DNA of 64,000 nt from an uncultured Maribacter sp. (GCF_947495965.1 NZ_CANMBB010000001.1:833728-897727), one strand, 5' to 3'; numbered from the stretch's first letter, positions 38,056-47,304 are shown. Numbers and translations are program-made. Notes: generated by a model not told the origin, from the letters alone.

Positions 38056-38465
38056 TGGAAAAAAATTGTTTCTGCGGTAGCAAAAAATCATATACGATGT
38101 GTTGTAATATACTACATAACAATATATTAAAAGCAAAAACAGCAGAGCAATTAATGCGTTCTAGGTATTCTGCATTTGTTATGGCAAACGGAGACTATTT
38201 AATGCAAAGTCACCATTCTACGACCAGGCCAACTAAAGATAAAGAAGCAATTATTGCCTGGACAAAGGCTGTTAATTGGATTAAGTTAGAAGTTTTAGAA
38301 ACAACCAAAGGAGCTGAAAAAGATACTGAAGGGACTGTAACTTTTAATGCGTATTATTACGAAAATGGAAAGGTTAATGTTTTAAATGAAAAATCAGCCT
38401 TTGTAAAAGAAAATAAGCATTGGGTATATTTGGGTTTAGCAGACAAAAGCTCATCAAATATTTAA
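38055..38465 (+). CDS. YchJ-family SEC-C motif protein
   Basis: The 136-residue protein opens with the SEC-C zinc motif, NCFCGSKKSYTMCC. An NTF2-like domain follows, with AEQLMRSRYSAFVMANGDYL, the YchJ/UPF0225 signature, and HHSTTRP. The function is not established. Its start overlaps the stop of the lysine-rich gene by one base. The restriction endonuclease gene begins 24 bases downstream and may be an insertion. Confidence 0.92.
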   Translation: MEKNCFCGSKKSYTMCCNILHNNILKAKTAEQLMRSRYSAFVMANGDYLMQSHHSTTRPTKDKEAIIAWTKAVNWIKLEVLETTKGAEKDTEGTVTFNAYYYENGKVNVLNEKSAFVKENKHWVYLGLADKSSSNI

Positions 38466-38489
38466 ACGTACTACAAAGGAAAAAAATTT

Positions 38490-39224
38490 TTGAAAAAACA
38501 TATCTTTGAAAACATGGAAGAAGTAGAGTTATTAAAAATTGTAACAGAGTATTTTAAGTCTAATATTTTTGAAAATCATAAATCGAGCTCTATTAAAACA
38601 CACTCCAAATTAAAATCTTATAAAATAAATCCTATTGTAGTAAAATATTTATCCAAAATACTAGAAAAAGATTTTACACCAATTGGTATTGCAAAGGCAC
38701 TTTATTACCCCCGCGTTCTTGGAACGTCTATAAACACCTCTTTTGGGACACGAATACAGAATATGTTTGTAGCTTTAAAATTAGCTGAAGGCTCTTTAAT
38801 TAAAGGAATGGATATTGAGTTTATTGATAAAATTGATGGTAGAAAAAAATGGTGTCAATTAAAGTCTGGTCCAAATACAATAAACTCGGAAGATGTTTCT
38901 CCTTTATTAAAAAAATTTACAACAGTTACCAATTTAGCTAGAACAAATTCTCTAGCGATGAATAATTCAGATTTAATATTAGGTGTCTTATATGGCGAAG
39001 AGAGCCAATTAAGTCAACATTACAACAAAATTAACCAACAATTCCCTGTTGTAATAGGAAAAGATTTTTGGCATAGAATAACTGGTTTACCTAACTTTTA
39101 TGACAAACTAGTTCAAGAATTAGATACTACTATTTCTTCTTTAGACACAGAAGATTTTTTTAATGAAGGATTAGAGCTATTAGCATCAGAAATAAATGAC
39201 TCAGAATTATTTAATTTTGAATAA
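38490..39224 (+). CDS. Type II restriction endonuclease (PmeII-like)
   Basis: The 244-residue protein reads from a TTG at 38490 (an in-frame ATG at 38514 is the alternative). YYPRVLGTSINTSFGTRIQ and DIEFIDKIDGRKKWCQLKSG with PNTINSED look like the PmeII-type restriction enzyme family. The second segment is the likely nuclease core, with acidic residues before an x-L-K. Recognition sequence unknown. Its last 37 codons overlap the end of the convergent methyltransferase gene. The family call rests on recalled motif patterns. Confidence 0.78.
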   Translation: MKKHIFENMEEVELLKIVTEYFKSNIFENHKSSSIKTHSKLKSYKINPIVVKYLSKILEKDFTPIGIAKALYYPRVLGTSINTSFGTRIQNMFVALKLAEGSLIKGMDIEFIDKIDGRKKWCQLKSGPNTINSEDVSPLLKKFTTVTNLARTNSLAMNNSDLILGVLYGEESQLSQHYNKINQQFPVVIGKDFWHRITGLPNFYDKLVQELDTTISSLDTEDFFNEGLELLASEINDSELFNFE

Positions 39225-40450
39225 TAATTATTCAAAAATTTAATAATAGAATATCCTAATTCTTGACCTAAGTTACAAGGTACTGCATTTCCAATTTGCT
39301 TATATTGTTGTGATACAGAACCACTAAACTCCCAACTATCTGGAAAAGTTTGTATTCTAGCATACTCTCTTACTGTAAATGGTCTTGTTTCATCTGGGTG
39401 GCATCTTTCGGTTTGTTTTTGAGCAGGACTACATGTAAGCGTTAAACTAGGTTCATCCCAACCAATTCTTCTTGCCATTCCTGTTTTTCCTCCTCCCAAA
39501 TAAAAGCTCTTACCCATGTAAGATTTTTGAATAGCAATAGGTAAATCTCTCCAATATCCTTTTGGAGGCACCAATTGTAATATTTCTTCTTTATGTTTAG
39601 GATACTTTGATCCAGGAGACTTAGGAACATCAGAACTATATAATTCTCCCTTTTTTAAAGCATCAATTAAATTATAAACTTTTCTATGCTTCTTTGGATA
39701 TTCGTAAGCTATATCAATATCTTTTCTTATACCAACAAGTATTAACCTCTCTCTTTTTTGTGGAACTTTATAGTTTATCGCTTTTAAAACTTCAACGGGA
39801 ACAACATTATAGCCTATTTCATCTAAAATTGAAATCATTCCTTTGAGAGTTTCTCCTTTTTCATGGGATAAAAGACCCTTTACATTTTCACCAATACAAA
39901 TTGGCGGGTTAACTTCTTTTATAACTCTTGCAAATTCGTAAAACAACGTACCACGAGCATCTTCTAAACCTAATTTCTTACCAGCATAACTAAAAGCCTG
40001 ACAAGGAAAACCACCAGTAACTATATCAACTTCTTCTTTATATTTATGAAAAGAGAAAGATTTTATATCGCCTTCTAAAACATTCCATTTTGGTCTATTT
40101 TTACGTAATGTTTGGCACGCCCATTTATCAATTTCATTTAGAGCTACACATTTAATTCCTGCTTTTTCTAAACCAATTGCTAAACCTCCTGCTCCTGCAA
40201 AAAGTTCCAAAACCTTGTATTCTTTTAATGGAGCTATTGAATTATCAGTTTTCTCATCTATTTTATCAGAAAATAATTCAAGAAAAGTATTTAATTGTTC
40301 CTTTTTATAAACCCGGTAGTTGCTAATAGGTTCCCTAACTGCACTAAGTTTTCCTTCTTTATCCCATCTTCGTAAAGTTTCTTTACTTTTACCAATAATT
40401 TCTGAAGCCTCAGAAAGTGAATAATAATCCTTTATACCCATGTTACACAA
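39113..40450 (-). CDS. DNA (cytosine-5)-methyltransferase with N-terminal MerR-type HTH
   Basis: The 445-residue protein joins a MerR-like helix-turn-helix (about 7-60: YYSLSEASEIIGKSKETLRRW) to a C5 methyltransferase. Visible motifs are LELFAGAGGLAIGLEKAG (I, about 80), GGFPCQAFSYAG with the catalytic cysteine (IV, about 147), ENVKGLL (VI), VPQKRERLILVG (VIII), and QIGNAVP (X). A variable target-recognition region lies between VIII and IX. It would protect host DNA from the adjacent endonuclease. The HTH may let it repress its own or the nuclease gene. The C-terminal tail of about 35 residues past motif X overlaps the endonuclease gene. Confidence 0.95.
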   Translation of the reverse strand: MCNMGIKDYYSLSEASEIIGKSKETLRRWDKEGKLSAVREPISNYRVYKKEQLNTFLELFSDKIDEKTDNSIAPLKEYKVLELFAGAGGLAIGLEKAGIKCVALNEIDKWACQTLRKNRPKWNVLEGDIKSFSFHKYKEEVDIVTGGFPCQAFSYAGKKLGLEDARGTLFYEFARVIKEVNPPICIGENVKGLLSHEKGETLKGMISILDEIGYNVVPVEVLKAINYKVPQKRERLILVGIRKDIDIAYEYPKKHRKVYNLIDALKKGELYSSDVPKSPGSKYPKHKEEILQLVPPKGYWRDLPIAIQKSYMGKSFYLGGGKTGMARRIGWDEPSLTLTCSPAQKQTERCHPDETRPFTVREYARIQTFPDSWEFSGSVSQQYKQIGNAVPCNLGQELGYSIIKFLNNYYSKLNNSESFISDANSSNPSLKKSSVSKEEIVVSNS

Positions 40451-40466
40451 CCTTACACATTGGTTA

Positions 40467-40474
40467 CAAATTTA
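40467..40474 (-). promoter_or_regulatory. Predicted -7 element of the methyltransferase gene
   Basis: On the minus strand, TAAATTTG matches TAnnTTTG and lies 16 bases upstream of the methyltransferase ATG. No TTG is at the right distance. The site lies inside the region between divergent genes where a MerR-type protein could bind. Confidence 0.45.
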
Positions 40475-40484
40475 TAGGAAAAAT

Positions 40485-41108
40485 TTGAATAATAAAATTA
40501 AGTTCTTTGTTCTTTTCCATTTATTTTTTGTTATGCTTTTTTCATTTTCATGCAACTCCAGAAAAAAAGGAAAGAGTGATATTGAGGTACTCTTTACTCC
40601 AGACACACTAACCGCTGGTTATACGTATTGGTGGCCAGAATCTGGTCCTTTTATTGGAGAATGTAGTACAGAACTTTCCTTAGTTTTTAGAGGTGTAGTT
40701 ACCCAATTAAAAGAACCAACAGATGAAGCTGGCCCCTTATACACTTCCCAAGACGGAATTATAAAATTAGAACAAGTATATAAAATTAAAGATATAGGTG
40801 CCAATAAATATACCAATCAAAATTATTTTAAAACAGACTGCTTTAATGGTTTAGACTTAAAAGTTGGAGATGCTGTTTTAGTTTCTTGTTATGATTATGA
40901 AGGAGATTATACTATCCCTGGCAAAAAATCTATTCTAAAAATATCTGGCGATAGTGACCCTATAATAAAATCCATAAAAAAGTATATTGATAAAGACCAA
41001 AACCCAATAAAAATTAGAAAAGATATAAAGCTTTGGGAAAAACATTTTTTAGATAGCGCACTAGAAAAGCAAATTCGTTGTAAGCAAGAAATGCTTAAAA
41101 ACAACTAA
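40485..41108 (+). CDS. Lipoprotein of unknown function
   Basis: The 207-residue reading starts at TTG 40485, giving NNKIKFFVLFHLFFVMLF after the first residue and a lipoprotein cysteine in SFSCNS. The frame is open upstream to an ATG at 40440, but that start would put 15 polar residues before the signal and overlap the methyltransferase start. The mature part has GECSTELSLVFRGVV and two further cysteines. No family is recognised. It ends 5 bases before the convergent helicase gene. Confidence 0.6.
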   Translation: MNNKIKFFVLFHLFFVMLFSFSCNSRKKGKSDIEVLFTPDTLTAGYTYWWPESGPFIGECSTELSLVFRGVVTQLKEPTDEAGPLYTSQDGIIKLEQVYKIKDIGANKYTNQNYFKTDCFNGLDLKVGDAVLVSCYDYEGDYTIPGKKSILKISGDSDPIIKSIKKYIDKDQNPIKIRKDIKLWEKHFLDSALEKQIRCKQEMLKNN

Positions 41109-41113
41109 CATTA

Positions 41114-43750
41114 CTACTTCCAGATTACTGCTTTTTTAGTTGGTTTATCTTCGGTATTGGTAATATGCAAAATTCGTGCTCTAAGTAATATGGCTCTACC
41201 AGTTTTTTGTCTGGTATAAATTAATTGGGCACTGTCCATATTTTTCTCCCAATGCTTTAAAAAGAGTAGCGCTCTTTCTTTTTTATCCCCAAAAATAGTA
41301 GGTACTACATAAAAGCTTTCTATACCTAGTTGCTTTTTAAACCAATGTTTTCTTAGTAATAAATACCTAGGGTTTTCTATAGGTGCTAAAACCTCTTCTA
41401 AAGCGGTTATAAAAATAGAGCTTTCATAATTTGTAGCTCCTAATAGCATACAAGAGATTGTACCATAAGTATCTAAATTAGTTTCTACTTCCAGTTTTGC
41501 ATTTGAAGTACTTATATACCCTAAATCTTGCATGGTATCTACTATTGCCCAACCCATTTTGGCTACGTGTTTATGTATTTTTCCATAAGTTATATAAAGC
41601 TTTATGGCTTTATAGGTTTTTATGCCAAAACCAAACACAAAGGCAGATAGTAAGGCATAAATAAATTGTAACCAACCTCTTGTTAAAAGAACGGTCATAT
41701 TCTTAAGCAAAAACTCTGGCAAGAAAAAAGTAAGCATTGCAACTATTTCTACAAAACTATAAGCAACCATATCTTTATAAAGTAGTTTCTTTTGTTCTAT
41801 AAAAGGTGTTTTACTGCTATGGTATTTTTTTAATTCTCTTTGTAAACCAGTACCATTTAAAACCGCTTCTTTCCATTTGCTTTTAATCTTTGCTCTGTTA
41901 GCGGCTGCAACTAAAGCCTCTTTATTTGCTTTAGAAATTTCTTCCTCGGTACCCATATTGGAAACAGACAACCTATCTAGCCCACTTTCTATATATACAG
42001 GATTTTCCTTAGAAATTCCCATAAAAGCATCAAAACGCCTAGTTAAGGTTTCATAATCCTTTCCTTTATTTTCATCGGTTGGGTCTATACAGGCTAAATG
42101 CCAAATAACAGCAGTTTTATTTGGGTTTCCTTGTTGGGAACGAATGGCTCTTCCTCGCATTTGGTTAGAAGAAACAAAAGAACCTACAAAAGATGCTAAG
42201 ATTAATGTGTTTATGGCTGGAGCGTCCCAACCTTCGCCTAAAAGAGACTTTGTACCAATTAGTATATTAATAATCCCATCTTGGAATAATTTTGTTAGTA
42301 TCTCTACAACAGTAGTATTTCCAGAAGTGGCACTTTGTAGAATTACAAAATCAGCATCAGACTCCAATACAGAAAAATTGAATTTCATTTGTGGATACCT
42401 TACCAACAATTCTGTTTTAGCATTTGTGCTAATAATAACTAAGCTTCCAGTTAATATACCAATTGTTTTTTTGTTAACATTAGATGTTTTAAGCCTATGA
42501 AATATGGGCATAACCCCTAATTTGTTAATCTTGGAAACTTCATTTTCTTTCGTATTTAAATATTCTTTTCGAATATAGTCTGTTAATACAACCGTACGCA
42601 ATTCTGCTCCTAAATCTTTCTGCGCAGATTCTGCAATTGCCACGATACTATTTAACTTACTAGCACTTGTAGAAAGGGTTTGATAAAAGAGTTCGGAACC
42701 TATTAAATCAATTCTTTTGGTTTTTAAAACCCCTAGTTTTCGCAATTTCTTCTCCCACTGTTTTAAGAGAACTTCATATTCCTGTAAGTTTTCTCTATCC
42801 TGAAAAAATAAGTGATTAAGAAGTATACGCAACCAATGTGTATTAAGGGCAGGAAAATCTACCAACTCTTCTTTATCAAAACCCAAAACCTCTAATTTAT
42901 CTGTTGCAATTGGTATATGTACACTTTGCAAATAGATAAGTAAAGCCGAGAAATAAGTAGGGTTTTGGTAAATATCTTCTAAATACGTTTCAGTCTGGTG
43001 TAAAAAACGATGGTTCTTTATTAGCTTTCTAAAATCAATATCCGCCTGTAAATCTTCTAATAATTGTGCTACTTTTTGTCGAAACTCATAAATGTAGTTT
43101 ATGGTACTATCCTCTGGTAAAGAAAAATGTACAAAATCTTGGTGTGCACATAAATCGCCCTCTTTAACTAAATCTGGTACCGCAATTTCATCATCAATTG
43201 GGCCACATAAATCAAAATAACGTTCTACCTCTGCACTACCACTATCATAAGGTGGTGTTGCTGTTAAGGCAACTATAGTTAGGTTTAACTCTTGTTTTAT
43301 AGCATACAAACATTTCCACCATTCATTTTTTAAGTGATGTGCTTCATCTAAAACCAATGTTTGTATCCCCTGTTTTTTAAAAAATTGAATAAAAGCCTCT
43401 TGTGATTGCTGCTTTTTAAAAAACGCATGTAATCCTTGGTATGTACTAAAAGTAACGTCTAAAGGCTTAGAGATAGCAAAAGAGAACGCCGTGAAAGGTT
43501 CTTGACCAACAAAAAACTCTTGCAATCTGTTTTCCCACTGGTTACGAATAGTTAGGGTTGGTGCTAAAACCAATGTCTTTTGGCTTAATTGCCTAACTAT
43601 TTCTAATCCTAAGAGTGTTTTTCCAGAACCTGGAGGTGCAATAACATGTAGATGATTATCTGTAATATGCGATTCAAAATGCGCTAAAAACGCTGCTTGA
43701 TACCTTCGCCAAGGAAATTTAAAAGATAAAGACGTAAAGCTAGGAATCAA
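41114..43750 (-). CDS. SF2 DEAH-box helicase with a C-terminal membrane hairpin
   Basis: The 878-residue protein starts at a TTG. Helicase motifs are in order: VIAPPGSGKTLLGLEIV (Walker A, about 37), LVLAPTLTIRNQW, TLVLDEAHHLKN (DEAH, about 134), VALTATPPYDS (about 156), GTKSLLGEGWDAPAI (about 498) and QMRGRAIRSQQG (about 525). A non-motif region (about 640-720) has two hydrophobic runs, EIVAMLTFFLPEFLL and GWLQFIYALLSAFVFGFG, that look like a membrane hairpin. A cytoplasmic tail of 150 residues follows. I do not recognise the whole architecture. It lies between the restriction-modification genes and hemB. Confidence 0.82.
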   Translation of the reverse strand: MIPSFTSLSFKFPWRRYQAAFLAHFESHITDNHLHVIAPPGSGKTLLGLEIVRQLSQKTLVLAPTLTIRNQWENRLQEFFVGQEPFTAFSFAISKPLDVTFSTYQGLHAFFKKQQSQEAFIQFFKKQGIQTLVLDEAHHLKNEWWKCLYAIKQELNLTIVALTATPPYDSGSAEVERYFDLCGPIDDEIAVPDLVKEGDLCAHQDFVHFSLPEDSTINYIYEFRQKVAQLLEDLQADIDFRKLIKNHRFLHQTETYLEDIYQNPTYFSALLIYLQSVHIPIATDKLEVLGFDKEELVDFPALNTHWLRILLNHLFFQDRENLQEYEVLLKQWEKKLRKLGVLKTKRIDLIGSELFYQTLSTSASKLNSIVAIAESAQKDLGAELRTVVLTDYIRKEYLNTKENEVSKINKLGVMPIFHRLKTSNVNKKTIGILTGSLVIISTNAKTELLVRYPQMKFNFSVLESDADFVILQSATSGNTTVVEILTKLFQDGIINILIGTKSLLGEGWDAPAINTLILASFVGSFVSSNQMRGRAIRSQQGNPNKTAVIWHLACIDPTDENKGKDYETLTRRFDAFMGISKENPVYIESGLDRLSVSNMGTEEEISKANKEALVAAANRAKIKSKWKEAVLNGTGLQRELKKYHSSKTPFIEQKKLLYKDMVAYSFVEIVAMLTFFLPEFLLKNMTVLLTRGWLQFIYALLSAFVFGFGIKTYKAIKLYITYGKIHKHVAKMGWAIVDTMQDLGYISTSNAKLEVETNLDTYGTISCMLLGATNYESSIFITALEEVLAPIENPRYLLLRKHWFKKQLGIESFYVVPTIFGDKKERALLFLKHWEKNMDSAQLIYTRQKTGRAILLRARILHITNTEDKPTKKAVIWK

Positions 43751-43887
43751 CTACAAAAGGATTTTAAAGACAAATATTAGTATAAATGTAAACAAACAAC
43801 GTTTTACAATCCAATAATATTGGCGTTAGCCACAATTCTATTGCCGTTTTTCTTTTCTTTGTAATATAAAATACTATTTAAGAAATT

Positions 43888-44877
43888 ATGTACCCACTTA
43901 TAAGAAATAGAAGATTACGTAGTAATGCAGCTGTTCGCAGATTAGTTCGTGAAACCATAATAACTCCGGATGATTTTCTAGTGCCACTATTTGTTGTGGA
44001 AGGAAAAGGTATAAAAAAAGAAATTCCGTCCATGCCTGGGCAATATCACTTAAGCTTAGAAAATTTACAAAAAGAAGTAAAAGAACTATGGAATATGGGA
44101 CTTTGCGCGGTGTTACTTTTTGCAAAAGTTCCAGATAACCTAAAAGACAATAAAGGAACGGAAGCCTTAAATCCAGACGGACTAATGCAACGTGCTGTAA
44201 AAGCTGTAAAAGATGCTTGTCCAGAGATGCTGGTAATGACCGATGTTGCTTTAGACCCATTTTCTGTCTACGGTCATGATGGTATTGTTGAAAACGGTGA
44301 AATAGTAAATGATGCATCTTCCGAAGTTCTTGCAGAAATGAGTGTTTCTCATGCAGAAGCTGGAGCAGATTTTGTTGCACCAAGTGATATGATGGATGGT
44401 AGAATACTAACCATTAGAGAAGCCTTAGAAGATGAAGGGTATACCAATACTGGAATAATGAGCTACAGTGCAAAATATGCTAGTGCCTTTTATGGTCCTT
44501 TTAGAGATGCATTAGATTCTGCTCCAGTAGACAATAAAAATATTCCAAAAGACAAAAAAACCTACCAAATGGATTACGCTAATAGATTTGAAGCTATTAG
44601 AGAAACCCAAATGGATATTGATGAAGGTGCAGATATTGTAATGGTAAAACCAGGTTTATGTTACTTAGACATTGTTCGTGAAATTAAGAACGAAGTAGAG
44701 GTACCTGTTGCAGTTTACCAAGTTTCTGGTGAATATGCTATGCTTAAAGCTGCAGCAGAAAAAGGGTGGCTAGACCATGATGCTGTTATGATGGAACAAC
44801 TAATAGCAATTAAAAGAGCAGGAGCAAATATTATTGCTAGCTATTTTGCTAAAGATGCAGTAAAACTATTAGGCTAA
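43888..44877 (+). CDS. hemB: Delta-aminolevulinic acid dehydratase (porphobilinogen synthase)
   Basis: The 329-residue enzyme joins two 5-aminolevulinate molecules to porphobilinogen. Schiff-base lysine regions are clear: MSYSAKYASAFYGPFRDAL (about 192) and DIVMVKPGLCYLDIV (about 252). FVAPSDMMDGRI and MTDVALDPFSVYGHDG are typical. The metal site lacks the full cysteine triad in the DVALDPFSVYGHDG block (no cysteines), which suggests a Mg2+-type rather than Zn2+-type enzyme. It closes the hem neighbourhood. Confidence 0.96.
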   Translation: MYPLIRNRRLRSNAAVRRLVRETIITPDDFLVPLFVVEGKGIKKEIPSMPGQYHLSLENLQKEVKELWNMGLCAVLLFAKVPDNLKDNKGTEALNPDGLMQRAVKAVKDACPEMLVMTDVALDPFSVYGHDGIVENGEIVNDASSEVLAEMSVSHAEAGADFVAPSDMMDGRILTIREALEDEGYTNTGIMSYSAKYASAFYGPFRDALDSAPVDNKNIPKDKKTYQMDYANRFEAIRETQMDIDEGADIVMVKPGLCYLDIVREIKNEVEVPVAVYQVSGEYAMLKAAAEKGWLDHDAVMMEQLIAIKRAGANIIASYFAKDAVKLLG

Positions 44878-45145
44878 AAAAATTAAATATAAAAGTTTAG
44901 CATTTAATACTTTTTGGTATATAATAAATACTAAGAATAAAACCATTACCAAAGCATTCAATAATAATCATAAAATACATTTAATCAATACTTTAAAGTT
45001 AATCATATACGATTTATTTTGCTCACATAATTGTAAAATTGTCTTTTTATGATGGTTTATAAAAGCAATTACAATGAATTAACTACTACCAAAAAAAATA
45101 AACGCTATTATATTTATCCGTATTTTTATACCTTAAACACTATTC

Positions 45146-46267
45146 ATGGCACTTCTTATATTTTATGCTTTAATATCTATATTCTTTTCTTTTCTGTGTT
45201 CTATTCTAGAAGCAGTATTATTAAGTATTACACCAACTTTTATTACCGTAAAGAAAAAAGAAGGAAAAGCATTTGCTTCTACTCTAGAGGAGCTTAAAAA
45301 AGATGTAGACAAACCACTTATTGCAATACTTACCATTAATACAATTGCCCATACTGTTGGTGCAATATTAGTTGGTGTACAAGCAAAAGTTGCTTACCAA
45401 GAAATGTATGGCTCTGTAAAAAAATCTTTCTTTGGAATACAATTCTCGGAAGAACTTATGGTTGGTGTAGTTTCTACCATAATGACCTTACTTATTTTAA
45501 TTGCTTCAGAGATTATTCCTAAAACTATTGGCGCAACCTATTGGAGACAACTTGCTAATTTTTCTGCAAAGTCTCTTAAAATAATGGTCTTATTTCTAAA
45601 ATGGACAGGTCTATTATGGATTTTACAGTTATTTACAAAATTAGTTGGTGGCAAAGGGCATCATGGTAGCGTTTTAAGTAGAGAAGATTTTACTGCAATG
45701 ACAGATATTGCGCATGAAGAAGGGGTTTTTCAAAAATCGGAATCTACTATTATAAAAAACTTATTACGTTTTGATGAAGTTCTTGTAAAAGATATAATGA
45801 CGCCTAGAGCTGTTATGAAAATTGCATCAGAACAAAAAACCATTCGGTCTTTTTTTGATGAAAACCCTAAATTACGATTTTCTCGTATTCCTGTATTTAG
45901 TGAAAAAGTAGATAATATTACAGGTTTTGTGCTTAAAGACACAATACTTGAAGAGATCATAAATGATAATGATGATATTCCGTTATCTGAGATAAAAAGA
46001 GATATTTTAATTGCCAAAAGAGATACTCCTATACCACAACTTTTTGATATTATTATAGCGAAAAGAGAACATATAGCTTTGGTAGTAGATGAATATGGTT
46101 CTGTTAGTGGTTTAGTAACATTAGAGGATTTAATTGAAACGCTTTTGGGCTTAGAAATTATGGATGAGAGTGATAATGTTGCAGACCTACAGCTCTTAGC
46201 CAGAAAAAAATGGGAAACTAGAGCTAAAGAAATTGGTATTATTGAAGAAAATACAAAGTTAGAGTAA
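45146..46267 (+). CDS. CNNM-domain and CBS-domain membrane protein (CorC/hemolysin C type)
   Basis: The 373-residue protein has an N-terminal CNNM/DUF21 domain (about 1-170) with four hydrophobic segments and SEIIPKTIGATYW. Two CBS domains follow (about 200-330), including VKDIMTPRAVM and VVDEYGSVSGLVTLEDLIE, which is the family hallmark. This type handles Mg2+ or related cations at the inner membrane. The ogt gene begins 2 bases after its stop, so the two are co-transcribed. Confidence 0.9.
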   Translation: MALLIFYALISIFFSFLCSILEAVLLSITPTFITVKKKEGKAFASTLEELKKDVDKPLIAILTINTIAHTVGAILVGVQAKVAYQEMYGSVKKSFFGIQFSEELMVGVVSTIMTLLILIASEIIPKTIGATYWRQLANFSAKSLKIMVLFLKWTGLLWILQLFTKLVGGKGHHGSVLSREDFTAMTDIAHEEGVFQKSESTIIKNLLRFDEVLVKDIMTPRAVMKIASEQKTIRSFFDENPKLRFSRIPVFSEKVDNITGFVLKDTILEEIINDNDDIPLSEIKRDILIAKRDTPIPQLFDIIIAKREHIALVVDEYGSVSGLVTLEDLIETLLGLEIMDESDNVADLQLLARKKWETRAKEIGIIEENTKLE

Positions 46268-46269
46268 AA

Positions 46270-46743
46270 ATGGAAGAGGCATTTATTAAAACTCCATTAG
46301 GTATTGCTAAAATAACAGGCAATGAAAATGGTATTGCCTCTATTATTGTTCTAAATTCTGATGTTCCTCTTACCACTATTATACCAGAAGTTTTAGAAGA
46401 TGCTGTGTACCAACTTCACGAATATTTTAAAGAAGAACGCAAAGTCTTTAATTTAACCTTAAATCCTGAAGGAACTAGTTTTCAAAAAAAGGTTTGGAAA
46501 GCTTTAAAAGATATACCCTATGGAAAAACAATTTCCTACATGGATTTATCTAAAACCTTAGGAGACCCAAAAGCAATACGTGCTGTGGCAGCTGCAAATG
46601 GCAAAAATCCGCTTTGGATTGTAGTGCCATGTCATAGAGTAATTGGTAGTGATGGCTCACTTACAGGTTATGCTGGCGGTCTGCATAGAAAAAAATGGCT
46701 ATTAGAATTAGAAAGTCCATCGAAGCAACAATCGTTGTTTTAA
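46270..46743 (+). CDS. ogt: Methylated-DNA--[protein]-cysteine S-methyltransferase
   Basis: The 157-residue protein removes alkyl groups from O6-alkylguanine by suicide transfer to its own cysteine. The active site is WIVVPCHRVIGSDGSLTGYAGG (about 121), and the preceding AVAAANGKNP and GTSFQKKVWKAL match the family. The enzyme is cytoplasmic. It follows the CNNM/CBS gene by 2 bases, and a long bidirectional hairpin follows. Confidence 0.96.
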   Translation: MEEAFIKTPLGIAKITGNENGIASIIVLNSDVPLTTIIPEVLEDAVYQLHEYFKEERKVFNLTLNPEGTSFQKKVWKALKDIPYGKTISYMDLSKTLGDPKAIRAVAAANGKNPLWIVVPCHRVIGSDGSLTGYAGGLHRKKWLLELESPSKQQSLF

Positions 46744-46757
46744 CAGTAATAAATAAA

Positions 46758-46809
46758 AAAGAGTTTAGTGACTTTTCTAATTAAAATAGAAAAAGAAACT
46801 AAACTCTTT
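46758..46809. terminator. Long bidirectional hairpin terminator
   Basis: AAAGAGTTTAGT and ACTAAACTCTTT form a 12-bp stem. An inner CTTTTCTA / TAGAAAAG pairing extends it. It sits between the ends of convergent ogt and lipoprotein genes. Confidence 0.85.
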
Positions 46810-46848
46810 ATATATAAAACGTATAGAAGTTTACATTCTGAAATACGC

Positions 46849-47304
46849 CTATTTTCTTTCGTATTTAGCATATTCATAGGTATCCGAATCATTATCCTCG
46901 CAACCGTATATTCCCCATTTTAAAACATCCTTTCCATCAAATTCAGACTTAATATCATAAGCTTCTAAATCATCTTCATAAGCATCTTCTAAAGGTGTAA
47001 TTTTATACGTGCCATCCTCATTTTTTTTCCACTCACCGCTTTCATAAAACTCCCCATCTACTATTTCAATATAAGTGCCATCTGCTTTAAAAGTATAGGT
47101 ATTAATAACACCAACATCTCCAGGTCTTGAAGTTTCAATTTCATCCGTATCACAATAATATGAATGTTCAGAAACAAAGTTCCATTCGCCAATTAAAAGA
47201 TCTACATCTGCAAGTTTATCTTCAACATTTGCATCCTCTTCTGAACAAGCAGTAAAAAGAATAAGTAATAAAAAAGTTAATGGTAATTTAAAAAAATAGT
47301 TCAT
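46849..47304 (-). CDS. Lipocalin-like lipoprotein
   Basis: The 151-residue protein has a lipoprotein signal (LLILFTACSEEDANVE, cysteine near 20). A lipocalin-like beta-barrel part follows, with LLIGEWNFVSEHSYYC, TYTFKADGTYIEI and GEWKKNEDGTYKI, as in DUF5004/lipocalin-like proteins of Bacteroidetes. Two further cysteines (YYCDTDE, YGCEDND) could form a disulfide. Its ligand is unknown. A single gene with a convergent neighbour. Confidence 0.82.
   Translation of the reverse strand: MNYFFKLPLTFLLLILFTACSEEDANVEDKLADVDLLIGEWNFVSEHSYYCDTDEIETSRPGDVGVINTYTFKADGTYIEIVDGEFYESGEWKKNEDGTYKITPLEDAYEDDLEAYDIKSEFDGKDVLKWGIYGCEDNDSDTYEYAKYERK

Noticed and set aside
38501-38508. TATCTTTG just inside the restriction endonuclease gene
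   Set aside because: It matches the -7 consensus, but no TTG lies at a workable distance (the nearest gives a 10-base spacer) and it lies between the two possible starts of the gene.
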